DNA from: Branchiostoma floridae
Lineage: Eukaryota > Chordata > Leptocardii > Amphioxiformes > Branchiostomatidae
NCBI RefSeq assembly: GCF_000003815.2
Contig: NC_049997.1
Coordinates: forward strand, 14,298,067 to 14,362,066
Reading direction: 5' to 3'
DNA: 64,000 nt
Part shown: positions 10,386-22,072 of the stretch, piece by piece
Layout of the letters: each line of letters opens with the position of its first letter
Numbering within the stretch: position 1 is the first letter of the stretch
Position numbers and translations under genes: made by a program
The notes under the pieces: model-generated
What the model saw: only the letters and a program-made list of their open reading frames with translations
Database searches by the model: none
What the model was told of the DNA's origin: nothing

Positions 10386-13300
10386 TTTCCCTGGCGTCTT
10401 CGGTCTCAGAAAGGTCCAAAGGAACGAAAACCAGGTCCTCGAACAAGCAAACCCCGCGAAAATTCTCCGGAAAGAAAAGCCGGGGTTGTCGTGCAAAGAC
10501 GCTAGTTCAACCCTCAGTGAAGGCGATTTCACCACACCAAGAGAAAAGTCAACAATACACACAATGCTGAATGGTCCCAGCGCTATTGGACAGGTGTAGG
10601 GTTACTTTGCGGCAAGGTATTCGGCGGCCTGACCTGCTTTGCGACATTGGGACGATTTGCGACACTATTTCTGCATCTGGGGCCACACTGACTTGTTTGT
10701 TTATTCCAATATGATTTTGTTATAGGGATGAAATTCGCCCGCACATCAATTTTCATCCGTTGCAAAGAAAAAAGTCAACGATCATAGTGTAAATCGTACA
10801 AAGTAGCTGCAAAATTGAGCATACATGCTGTACATGTATTCAAAAAAATAGGAAATAGGTATAAAACTAGAGGATCTTCTGAGATTAAAGAATGAGATGC
10901 GAAAGAACAACAATAAAGAATCATTTGTTTGGTATATCATACCCTTTATGTTCAGGCATTTTCAACATTTCTGACCATTCAAATTTCATAGTGAAGGCAA
11001 CACTTTCACCTAGTTTTTTCAGCTCTTTTTTGCACAAAGTCATGTACATGTACTCGCATCACTTTTGGTAGAAGATCCATATAATCAAATCCGTATGGCC
11101 TAGATTTAAAATCAACACGGAAAAGTTTTTATGCCAATGTATGCCAACAAATCGAGTTTCTTGACCGCCTTACCGCAAATGCTATCAAGACATTACCAAT
11201 TCATTGTACGAAGGATAACACAATGTTATGATGTTATGTTTCTTTGAACTTTCTGACGAACAAGATTTTCTAGCGATTTTGGACGATGAAATTTGACTGG
11301 GTAGAATTAAAGCGACACATTTGCTACTAACACCATTTTATTGTTACAGTCCACCGATTGTATGTTTGAAAGGTGTTGATATAATAAAATAGACTGAGAA
11401 ACAAAGAAGTTCCATGGAAAATTCAGAAAGACCTTTCTCTCACACTCTCTTTTGAACCTACAAGGGAAACGGTTCACTGAATAAGAGGCTGAAGGCTGAC
11501 CGACCATTTACCGCTAAACGCAAAGTCTGTTCCGCCAAACGCACCAGTGAGCGTCAAGAAGAGATAGAACATGTTGTCTTTTGTTGCTAAGCAACAGTGA
11601 TGCCAACAAATTTGCCTTCTCATCGTACCAGTCATGGCATAGGGGTTGATACATGACTGGAACTCTTTCAGGGTTAGCTTCTAAATATGATGTTTTATAC
11701 TGGTAACGTTACTATTAACTATTGTAAGTGCACTCGAATTTGCAAAACAGAAAAACTTGTGATCGTTCTTTAAACTTTGTTAATTTTCTGATTTTGTTTC
11801 TTTACTTTCATAATAATTTACTGTTCTGCAAGACTGTAACATATGTTATGAAAACGTATGGAAGAGCAGAGAGTGACACTGCATATCCATAATCCTTGTA
11901 AAGAACGCATGCAGACGTTTTGTGTGAAGGCAGGCAAGCATAAAATGGTATTAGGGACTTCAAAGAACGGTCGAGTGGCACTGAATGTAGGTATTGTTTA
12001 CAACAGAGGTGGGTCCTTTCATGGGTTTAAAGTTCTTCTACAGCCAATGTGAATGGTTCAGCTAACTAAGACAACATCCTTGCCATCAATCTAGTTGTAT
12101 TTATAGATTTAGGTTGAAAGGGACTTAGGGTAAATTTTCAGCTCACCGCAAGACATATTGTTGTGATTGTTAGGGATATGTTTATAGGTCAACATTGAAG
12201 ATGTGTAGCCTCGCTATACAGGCGCTTTAGGGGAGCGGACGACAACGCGCTTGCTTTTCTAACTTTCACGAAAAATAATCTAGTACTATTTGCTAACAAT
12301 ACTATCAAACTTCGCCTGACTAACGTAGAACTGTATAGAATTCTTTGAAATAAAGTTTTAAAATGTGAATTTACGTTCATTTTAGCACTTTTGTGAACTT
12401 TGGATAAAACAAGTGAAAGGCTTTATGGAATTCTAATACGACTTCGTCCCACGTCTTGCTATGACATCTTTCAAATGCCAATGGTTGTACCTAACTTTTA
12501 ACACGTCGTTTGCATACCGAACTGATTAGCTATACCTGTTTCTACAATGCGATTGCACTTCGTCGTGTATCAACTACGCTCCCTAGCGAGCTATGAATAA
12601 TTAACATGTTTTGTTATGGCAAAGCTTGATCCCCTTTTGTAGTGTTGCAGTCACCCGAGGATGCTACCTGTTTTGGCAAGGCTTACGATACCGCAGAGGT
12701 AAACACTATTCACGGGTTACGTAACTGGTATGGGGAGGTACATGTAAGAGAGATGCACTTTTAACGCCTCTGAATGACGTTGCAAAAGGAGAGTACGTCA
12801 AGGTCAAAATTTGTCCTAACGATAAGTTGAATCCGTGATTTACAAGAAGTATTCTTAAAATTTTTTTTCGAAAGATGATTCTCAGTTTTTACGTCGTCGT
12901 ATGTGAAAGCTGTGAATTGACATTTTTCTCAATTTAGTTTGATTACTAACTTCGTCTGCATGTATCTTCAAGAGTGCTAACTCGAAGCCATTTTGTCCAT
13001 CACACCCCTTTATACAACTGTTTATGGATGGAAATAAACGTTGCAAAGCAACTAATCTAAATTAGGACATAGATAGAATTCAAGAAAAGCACTTTGGAAA
13101 GCGAAGGTACCGGTCCTATGCGAAGTTTGTGCTACGAAGTTTGTGCCACAAAACCGTCAGACTATATTTGATTTTGACCGAACAACTTTTTGTCTTCGAT
13201 CGCTGAAACTATTGAAATAAACATTAGAATTCGCACGGTAGAAATTTACGTTTTTCATCCAACCACAGATACCCTCTTATGATGTGGTCTGTTTATAATG

Positions 13301-13835
13301 CTGCCCTTTCTTGTGAATGAGCAACAAGATACGGCACCAGAGGACGTCTGTAGTGTAAGAAAGTACGTGCCAAGATAAACATCCATTAAATGGGTCAAGT
13401 GGCCTAACATCATTAATCAGTAGTCGAATAGTCTATTGACATGAAAAGGTTATGGTAGATTTTGGATAGCCATGTTGCGTACTAGTCTGTGTAACACAAA
13501 CTCTGCTGTCCGGGGCTGTAACTGGCCCCGTCTCTAGAGGCTAGTCGGATGTTGGGCAGGCTACTATAAGTGAGATTTAATCAGGCTAGTTGCGTACCAG
13601 CAGTCGTCTGTTCTGGTCGGCGATTTGTTCAATCTCTAGAATCAACCATTTACTCGTACCATAGATTCTGCATCCAGAAACAAGGACTTCAATCCCAATC
13701 CAGAGTAAAACTTAAACTTGAAAGTCATACTAAGTTGGTATACATATAATCTCACAGGTTGCAATGGACACATTGACTGTCTTGTCTTTGCTCTTTTGGT
13801 CCGCTTTGATACTATCTTATTCCATCAGTAATGCC
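10386..13835. other. Intergenic region, left part
   Basis: Upstream of the minus gene. A reverse CCAAT motif (ATTGG at 10584) lies about 200 bp upstream of the ATG, but no TATA box is evident. Otherwise AT-rich with a two-copy dispersed repeat at 13486-13590. No gene supported. Confidence 0.5.
13486..13590. repeat. Dispersed repeat, copy 2
   Basis: 'tagtctgtgtaacacaaact', 'ctgctgtccggggctgtaac' and 'gtgagatttaatcaggctag' match the copy at 1831-1930. Confidence 0.55.
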
Positions 13836-14613
13836 TACGTCACATTTCCAAACCGGGGCTCGGCCGGGCAGCTATCGCGGACGAAAAGTATGATATAAAA
13901 AACACCAAACTACACAAAACGTAAAGTAAGACGTAAAGAATAGTCGTGGGCATTATTTGTGTAACATTAACGTTAAAATAGATGTGAATCTTACAGTTCC
14001 TTTGACAGTTCTTTGGCACACATATCATGCACTTAAGTTATCAACCCCACAAAAGAGTTCGTTTGCTTAAAAAATCGCGGGTTGTTTGTTTTAACAATGA
14101 TAGGTTGTTTTAACAATGATTGATAGTTTCTTGTTAAATCAAGACAATGCAAGCTGCTTGTTTTAGAAGTCCATGTAACGTTATGAAACATACATTGGTC
14201 GATCGTGCTGTGTTAAAATATTTACATGTATAGCAGAAGTTGCTAGAACAAAAATGCATATCAAGGCAAGCGTGTTTAACAGTTATGGTCAGTTTGTATT
14301 GCATAGAACACAACAGCATAGTTTTTTTACGGTATGTATTCAAAGTGGCTAGTCTGGTCAGTGAATTGTGTTAAAAACATAATGCCCAGTAAGCATGTCA
14401 TGTTACCCTTAGTCTAACATCACATTTCCAAGCCGGGGCCAAGACTTTGTTTGTGGAAAAGAAAAATAGAAGGTAACGTTACAAGTAGAAATATACACAA
14501 ATAATGCCCACGGCTATCATTTTGAAGTCTTGTGTAGTTTGGTGTCTTTTATGTCATACTTTATTTTCGTTCCTGAAATTGGCTATGCCGCCCCGGTTAG
14601 GAAGTGTGACGTA
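13836..14613. mobile_element. Non-autonomous DNA element with about 80-bp inverted termini
   Basis: The left end 'tacgtcacatttccaaaccg' through 'acaccaaactacacaa' matches the reverse complement of the right end (14526-14613), including 'gtagtttggtgtctttt' and 'ccccggttaggaagtgtgac'. A further direct copy of the tip, 'tcacatttccaagccggggc', lies inside at 14420, so the element may be nested or rearranged. No transposase frame inside. Confidence 0.75.
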
Positions 14614-16149
14614 TGCCTTTAATACCAGTCCGGTTGGTCTTGCTGATCTCTGCAACAAGATATCCTTCTTAGATCTCCAGTCTTTGTGAATAGCAAAACG
14701 GATATGATTTCGTGGGTGGGGAAAAGCAAATATATCAATAACTGTTGGCTTGAAAGAACTACGTTTTGGGTACGGAGAAGGGAGAGGGCTTTGTTCACCG
14801 CACACCGAATGCCCTTCGCTCGGGCTGTCCCTAACACAGGCCCGTGGCTTGTCCGGAACGTACGGTGCAACGGCGATCTTGAACGCGATTTTGCATGGCT
14901 AAAGCTTTGCATGCAGACGTTGGTGGACTTGAAGACACAGAATCCTGTACGTGTGTGTAAATCTTGCGTCATATTCAACGTTACTTGCAGAAGTTGAACA
15001 GGTTTGTGTCTTTACCTTTTTTGTCGTCGTTTCATGTAGCGTTGTCGCTAAATCTGCATACGTTGTCGTGTATTTTATATACATTTACGTGTAGTTTAAA
15101 CATTAAATGGTCTTAGAAGACTAGCTTATGATAAGGGACTGGTCACAGCTGTCGTACGGGTCCCCATACGATCGCAAAATAAAGGTATTCTTGAGATATT
15201 CGTGCAAAAGTCTTGAGATGGTCTTGCAAAAGTCACCTGTCACAAGTTCTATCCATGTCGGCGGTTGGTTCTATCAAAGCCTACAACTTCAGAATGCTAC
15301 TACGTGATCATCAAAATCAATCGACGACCTATAGCTACGACAAATTCGACCTCGCCGTAGGTGTTGAAAAAGATACAGCCAGTGCATACATTGTCCAGGA
15401 CAAACTGTCGGAAAGTTTTAGTAGAGAATTCAGTCGATCTTTGGGTAGATACTATGTCACCTAAGGTAGATGCATGACCCAATGCATACAACTTCTCTTC
15501 GTTTGTTGGTTGTTATTGCCACATTTTTGCCGAAGTTTTCCTGACTTAAATGCCAAGTGCTTGAAAAGGTTCGATATGCTACTCTCTCAAATGTTTCAAC
15601 TGTATCGTTCGAAAATATCTATGTGCAAGATGTATAGTATTACAATTTTCATGCTGAAGAACGCTTGGTAATAATATGGTAAAGCAAATCAAAGTACAAA
15701 TACAGAAATGTTGGCAGGATTTACGTTCAAGTAATTTGACCATAGATTTCGTCATAACTTTCAATCACAGACTCCTATGGGGGGGGGGGGGGGTGGCTTA
15801 AAGTCTGTGTCAAAATTAAAGCGAACACCGGAAGAATTTTAGATCGGCTGGACCTTGCCGAATCAAAAATCGCCCGAGCGTCGACCGTATTTTTCGCCGG
15901 AATTGCCCCGTCACAACTTGGACTTGATTAAGTGCGTCATTCCGGACAGTTTACGGTATTGCCTTTCTGCCCTTTGGTGCACAGTTGATATGACATGGAG
16001 GTTCAAATCCCAAGGGATTAGCTTTTTTCTTTTTGAAAAGTTTTTTTTAAAGCTTTATTGAAAAGTAACAACATTTACATACATTGTGACATTTGCAGCT
16101 TCATAACTACATTTTGACTACAAAATATTAGTGTTTTCTCGTTGCGTTT
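14614..16149. other. Intergenic region, no gene supported
   Basis: Several open frames of 60-120 codons overlap on both strands at 14550-15000 but show no family motif, splice chain or codon signal I trust. A run of about 13 G lies at 15780-15793. Confidence 0.45.
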
Positions 16150-16369
16150 AACGCTGGTTCACCTTTATCCGAAGGTGACCTATATCCATTGTTTGTAAAA
16201 AAAAAGCGTATTTAGGCATATGAAGTCGATGGACGGTTGTTTCAAATCGGAACATTTAAAAAAAATTGCAAATTTGAAACCACAGTCCGCAGCCTTAATA
16301 CTCCTAAGTGTGCTATTTTTAAAGACAACGGATAAAGGTCACCCCACGGATAAAGGTGAACTAGCGTTA
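16150..16369. mobile_element. Foldback MITE 'gttcacctttatccg', copy 1
   Basis: Both ends are present: 'aacgctggttcacctttatc' at the left and its inverted match 'gataaaggtgaactagcgtt' at the right. The interior ('ggtttcaaa...gcaatttgaaacc' type) is shared with copies at 22663, 32399 and 58833. Confidence 0.85.
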
Positions 16370-16612
16370 CTATATAAAACCTACATGCACATATCACATG
16401 TAGCGGCCTGTGAGGCAGAATAGTGTAGATCATTGCTTGCCGCTTCTCGTAATAAAGTACAAGTATGTTGTTCTCAATGCCCTGCTGGCGATTTGTTTAC
16501 CAATTGAACAGCCCTGAGCTGATTGCTGCAACAGATCACTAAAAACTTGACATACTCTGCGCTGCTGCTGCCGATTTACCTCCCCATTCGGTGCGCGTTG
16601 CTTTGGTATGCC

Positions 16613-16690
16613 ACTTTTAAGGTGGGGTCACACATGCGTATATATTTAAGTCCGTATGAGGCGCGCATGGGAGTATTTGCCTCCACAAAG
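16613..16690. mobile_element. Partial copy of MITE at 17264-17582
   Basis: 'aaggtggggtcacacatgcg' followed by 'atatttaagtccgtatgagg' and 'gagtatttgcctcca' matches one terminus of the complete element 650 bp to the right. Confidence 0.7.
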
Positions 16691-17263
16691 TATAAAAGTT
16701 AAAGAATTCTATTGTAGCATTTCCTTCATTTACCGTGAATGGAATCATACCACTTCCTCTTTAATTTGGATGCAGATTCTTGATTCGTATATTCGGATGA
16801 AAAGATACAAAAAGGAGGTTCAGCTGAGCATCGTAGCAAGCCGCTAGAGACAAACTTTTGGTCTGATAATAACTGCCAGCATACGTGGGATGGCTGTTGT
16901 TGTCTATATCCGGAGTATTGGACGGTTGTTGCCTACCAGGACATCAGCAGATTGGATTAAAAATTGATATTTAAATTAGCAGATCAAATTACTGGTTAAT
17001 ATGTAAATCAATCTTTTGCCAAACACCTGCTTTTTGCCTACCGCTGCGTCACCGTGACATCATCGCGATCGCTCGTATTCCAAACATGGCCAACTAGGAT
17101 TTCCCGAGGTGTCGTGTAAACACAAACACAATGAACATAACCTTTTGGCGAAGCTAGTTAAACTGGCAAGCTAATTAAACAAACAGGAGAAGCTAGATGG
17201 AACAGTGTACCAAATGCATTCATCACAATTCACAGTCTTCCTCGCCAACATGCCAATCAACTT

Positions 17264-17582
17264 CCTAAAGGTGGGTTCACACATGCGTATATATTCAAGT
17301 CCGTTTGAGGTGCGTATAACGCTCTTAGTCTCTACCAGGCTCCACAGGTCGCGGGAAAAATAGTACAAATTGGACAAATATAGATGCATATCATGCCAGA
17401 GGAGTTAGCTGACCGAGAAGTATGGTTAGCGACCCAGCTAACTCGTCTGACATGTTACCTGTTTACGTTAGTCCAATTTCCATTATTTTTCCAACGACCT
17501 GTGGGGCCTGGTGGAGGTAAATACTTCCATCCGCGCCTCATACGGACTTAAATATATACGCAGGTGTGAACCCACCTTAAGG
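17264..17582. mobile_element. Foldback MITE with about 120-bp inverted repeats
   Basis: The left arm from 'cctaaaggtgggttcacaca' pairs with the right arm ending 'gtgaacccaccttaagg'. Pairing continues through 'tatatattcaagtccgt' and 'ctccacaggtcg' to about 17385 and 17460. It could fold into one long hairpin. Confidence 0.85.
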
Positions 17583-19337
17583 AGTTAAATCGTAAGGGGG
17601 AAGTAAACAGAAATGGTCCGGCAAGTAACCAGTGCAGGGACCCAGTCCCCCGTGTTACAGCAGAGGGAAATAACCGAAATACACACCTTGTGTCGTCATA
17701 TGAAAGGAAAATCATAAGAGAAAGACAGTGCAGTCTTTAAAGATACTTAACTCCGTGAAGGAGAGGCCTGAAGAGCCAAGCCCAGATCTCGTACACGGTA
17801 TTTGTGTCCGTATAACGTACTGTAGGTCAAAACGATAGAGAATGGGGGATCATATCCATTACTATACATCAACATTGGAACCCTTCAAAGTTGGGCTCTT
17901 TTGGTCATTGCGAACACAGGTAGCAGATCAATGGGGGAAGGAGATAGCAGAACTCTAACTCCACCGGCCCTGATCAAGTACTACCTGCTCAGACCTGTAT
18001 TTCGCAGTTCTTTTGGAGATGGTATCGTGTGCAAACTACACCACCATGCCTCGGAGCTCAGCTCTGGCGTTCCCCTCGCCACAGGTACTATGTATTTAAG
18101 CCCCCATGGGGGAAAGGGGCCCTGGCGTTGCCAAACATATAGGTCATTAATAATTTTTTTTCATCCCGAGCAAGTAGCCCGCACCAGCCTCCATAGTCCT
18201 ATAAACAAGGCATATAATTTAGGTGTCCATATTCGGACTTTAATGTCCCACGGTGATGTAAAGTAGCCAATGTTTGCACACACGTGGCCGAAATCAAAGT
18301 CGGAGTTAATGTACGCTGTAATAGATATGATCGCCCCACTCTCGATGATCTTGACCTCTAGCAAGTTGTACAGACAAAAATAAGGTGTATGCGACCTGGA
18401 CTTGACACTTGAGAACTCGCCTCTTCGAAGGTAGGCATCTTTAAGGACTGTACAATCTTCCGCCTATGGCTTTCCTTTCATTTGTCGACGCAAGGTTTGC
18501 AGTCTGGTTCGATACTGGTGCTGTAAGCCAGAGGACTGGGTCCCCTACACTGGTTACATGTATGACGTTTTCTGTTTTATTCACGTTACGATTGAACTCA
18601 TCAGCAAGTTGACTGTCATGTTTGTGAAATTGACTGGTATAGATCATAAATTAGGCATTTGGTATTCTGTACTGATCTAACATCTCTTCATGCGATTGAA
18701 ACGACTGATGTGTCATCAAATTTGCATCATTGATTATGCAAATACTGCCCTAATCTGCATAAATTATAACAGTCACAACCGAAGTTGTTAAAAGGGTGAA
18801 GAGCCAATTGTAACCGGGTTCTTTAAGCTCCTCAGAAGTACTCATCATGGAATTATAGGTTTTTATCAATTATGCAAATTGGGTCTCCGTTTGTATGATT
18901 AATATCTATCCATATTCCTCTTTTTGTATTACACATATAAGTCAGATTTTTTTTTTGAGAGTCCTATCGTGGAGTGCGTTGAATTTATAATTTCCCTGTT
19001 AATTATGCAAATGAGGTACTCACACCTGAAGAAACAGTATCTCTTTACCTCATCCATGCTTTCAACATGTTTTCATCTTAACATTTCTTTTACGGTTGAC
19101 TTTGAACCATTGCTAAGACACATCGCTAGATGGCGCTTTTGCCGCGACACAAGCAAACAAATCAAGGACCAGAACTCATTATTCCATTTTTCAATATCAA
19201 ACTTTCAAAGAGGGAGAACACACAAGACACAGGGTATTTGCGATTGAATACACAGTACCAATCACATAATTGTATAGTTACGATAAACTTGGCTTTTCGT
19301 AAAAAAAAAAGAAGAATTCTAGAAAAAGTTTACTTGC
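17583..19337. other. Intergenic region, no gene supported
   Basis: This part contains the 121-codon open frame at 17901-18266, which has no recognisable motif or splice context, and otherwise AT-rich unique sequence. Confidence 0.4.
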
Positions 19338-19463
19338 CTGGTACTGCACATGCTGCGTCACACGGTTGAATCCGAAGTAGTACTCTGACAGTTCTTCCAA
19401 GCCGCTCACCAAACTTTGCCCCGTCATTCTCGCCCAGGTTATTCCAGAAGCCCTTCTCCGCAT
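19338..19463 (-). CDS. Possible first exon of an unrecognised gene (weak)
   Basis: An ATG at 19463 opens 42 codons (MRRRASGITWARMTG ... GLEELSEYYFGFNR ... QYQ) that end exactly at CAG followed by GCAAGTA, the best consensus for a rare GC-type donor. No continuation exon was found to the left and I do not recognise the sequence. It may be a chance open frame. Confidence 0.25.
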
Positions 19464-19789
19464 TTTTTGAGGAAAACTGTCCGCGAAAATGTAAGAAAAC
19501 TGCAAGTTTTGCGTCTTAGAAGTAACCGTGAAAACGCAAGAGATGCACACGGACCACGCGACAGTACTAAAGAATGCAACACCTGGTGAATCTGCAGCTG
19601 ATGTCATCGCGGCGGAAAATTTGAATATAACACGACGTGATTAGGCACGGGACGTTCGCGATTGGCTGATATTTGTGTAATCATTTAAATACGTTTTACA
19701 AGCGCTGGCTCGTCTCATACTGTCCTGAACCAGCACAAATGCTAGCCTGATTGTTAATACTATATACCATGTGCAAAATAGATTAGTAA

Positions 19790-19888
19790 TTCATGTAGAT
19801 AAATTGTTCTGTATGTATTGTATGTACAAGTTGCCAAACACTGCATCCTCTACAGTTGTCATGCAATAAAGTTCTTCTTCTTCTTCTC
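19790..19888 (+). mobile_element. Possible retroelement 3' tail
   Basis: The sequence 'gtcatgcaataaagttc' followed by a CTT/TTC microsatellite resembles a polyadenylation signal plus microsatellite tail of a LINE or SINE. No coding portion seen. Confidence 0.35.
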
Positions 19889-21818
19889 ACTAAATTTATG
19901 GCACCAATGTCACCAAAGTGCAATTTTTTTCTGAGTATCATTCTATAAGCATGGTTATTTCGACTAAATATATCCACCTCTTTTATGTCATTCAACATCA
20001 AACCATACAAGATTGCCCTGTTCACTGTGGCGTCATCGAAGTAATAATCAACGTTTAATTTTATGACCTGGTGGCAGGTTTCAATAGTTAGGATTAGGAT
20101 CTTGGATGGATGTTAAATGTATATGTTCATTCAATGGTACTCTTATTATTGACGATTTGTAAATGCATTAAGTTAGCGGAGATTTGATTTCACAATTGCG
20201 GGAAAAAGAACTTTTCACTTATTATCAAAAACACACTCCGTAAATAGTATGGTCGTTCTGTGTGCGGAAATATTTCAGGACAGAAACATTTGTGTCTAAC
20301 TCTCACTGCTTTTACCGTTGAGAGTTCACCTGGCTAACTGTATCGGAGCAGCAATAATTGACCAACCCCACTAGTACTATAGCTTCTTGACTTCCTTATA
20401 TGCCGTATTCTTTTCGACCAGCCTCCTCGATCACCAACTGATCGAAAAAAATACGGTGATATAAGGAAAGGGTCACGATTTTCCCCACCAACCTCTGCTT
20501 AGAGAGTAGCAACACCGTCCACCGATAGATCTGTTTGTAGATTAACCGGACATGCGTCACAGATTTGTACTGCTCTACTTCCGCTGGTTACTGGAATCAC
20601 ACGCTGGCAGATGGTCTAAGATGTTCACTCAGTGTTGTGGCTCTTCAGATTTTGTCTTAACAATGTCTCCAGACAACAGGTTTGTTGCTTGTGTAGTTTG
20701 TGAAAGTTATTTTACTCAAATTCTTGGTGTAAAGATTATTCTTATTCGATGGTTGTTGTTTTTCTCCGGAACTATGCAATAAGGCTAGGCTGTGAGGGTC
20801 TGAGAGCTGATTATATATAAGTGATAAACAACACTCGCGAAGAACAACAACAAAATCATAAACATGTAACTTAAAACCATGAAGGGTTTGCTACATTCCT
20901 CAAGGATGGGAGTGTCACCAAGGAAAAAATAGTTAACATGGAACTAGTCCACTTTAAGCCTGAAAATGTGTCCATCATGAAAACTTTTGTTAAACAAGGG
21001 TGGGATGTAAAAAAATATTGACATGGCGCTGCGAGTTTCCTAAAAGTATTAATTATCGTTTATGAGGAAACAGTTAAAACAAGAATTATAAACTTTGTGC
21101 TCTCAGACAAATAATAAGTTACATTTTTGTTATTGGTTAGGCTTGTTTGTTTTGCTTACCCAGTAAACCACCTCATGGCGTAACATACCAGGTTTGTACT
21201 GAACAGTACATTAGCTGCATATCCGGGCAGATTTATTTGATCCACTTACGACGGGAAGGACCCCTACTCTTTTTGATAAATGCATTGGGTTCTTAAATGT
21301 GGTCTAGGTGTCCCTATCCTCAAGCACGGGACCTCCATTTCACATCCTATTTGAGGGATCGATGGCCTTAACCGAAGCTAGGTACTCATTTTCACCTGAG
21401 TGAAGTGAGGAAATTGGTCTAAAGTGCCTTTCTCAAGGGCACAAGTGTATCAACAGATTCCAACCCAGAACCTCTGGTTATGAATCAAACACCCTTTCGA
21501 AATGCGCCGGACGACCGGAGCTAACCTAGAACCATTTTATGCCTCAAACCATGCTGTAACTCGCTGCCTCTATGCATGGTCTCTGTATCCAGACCTATCT
21601 GCTCAAGTCATCCGCAATGACATCTCAGGCGCGGTACAGTTCTACAGTTGGTTTATTCTATCATCCACTGCAGCCTCTGTGCACCGTGTTGGTTGTCTCT
21701 TGAGGTTCTGTTACTCTTCTGTTACGCATGCGTCTAAGCTCATTAATATTAACACTTGTCACACATGCCACTAAATCTATACGTTTCTCCTCATTCAGAG
21801 CCGAAGCTGGTTCCTACC
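19889..21818. other. Region upstream of the plus gene
   Basis: No gene supported. At 21788-21800 a pyrimidine tract ends in CATTCAG just before the first coding exon, so the start exon may have a spliced 5' untranslated leader (inference). 21415-21465 holds 'aagtgcctttctcaagggca', also seen near 26860. Confidence 0.4.
20391..20468. repeat. Short inverted repeat
   Basis: 'ccttatatgccgtattcttt' with 'tcga' pairs with 'tcgaaaaaaatacggtgata' and 'taagg' around a loop of about 30 nt, giving a stem of about 23 imperfect pairs. Confidence 0.65.
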
Positions 21819-22072
21819 ATGGGTCCTGGAGTACTGCTGAAACTCTGCTGTCTGGTGATGCTTCTGACAGCAGAGTTACCGACCCAGGTCACAGCCAACA
21901 CGTTCTGTACAGTTGACCAAGCCAACGCCTGGAGGACATTACAGCTTGCTATGATTAACATAAATTCCATGTTAGGAATAGTAACTGACCCAGATGGGGA
22001 GAGGGCAAGAATCAACGCAGAGGCGGATGCCGCCGTGGCAGCTCTGGAAGCCGAGGCAGCCTTCTCCCAACA
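21819..22072 (+). CDS. Plus gene exon P1: signal peptide and N-terminus
   Basis: ATG in a good context (accATGg) opens MGPGVLLKLCCLVMLLTAEL, a signal peptide. The rest is an alanine- and glutamate-rich, probably helical stretch (INAEADAAVAALEAEAAF). The exon ends in phase 2 at GTAAGT. The frame is open upstream to 21756, but this ATG directly precedes the hydrophobic core. Confidence 0.87.

Noticed and set aside
14554-14997. Overlapping 80-120 codon frames on both strands
   Set aside because: They overlap each other and partly a transposable-element terminus; no family signature.
17901-18266. 121-codon plus frame in the intergenic region
   Set aside because: No recognisable motif, no splice context and no repeat relation; length is within chance for this base composition.
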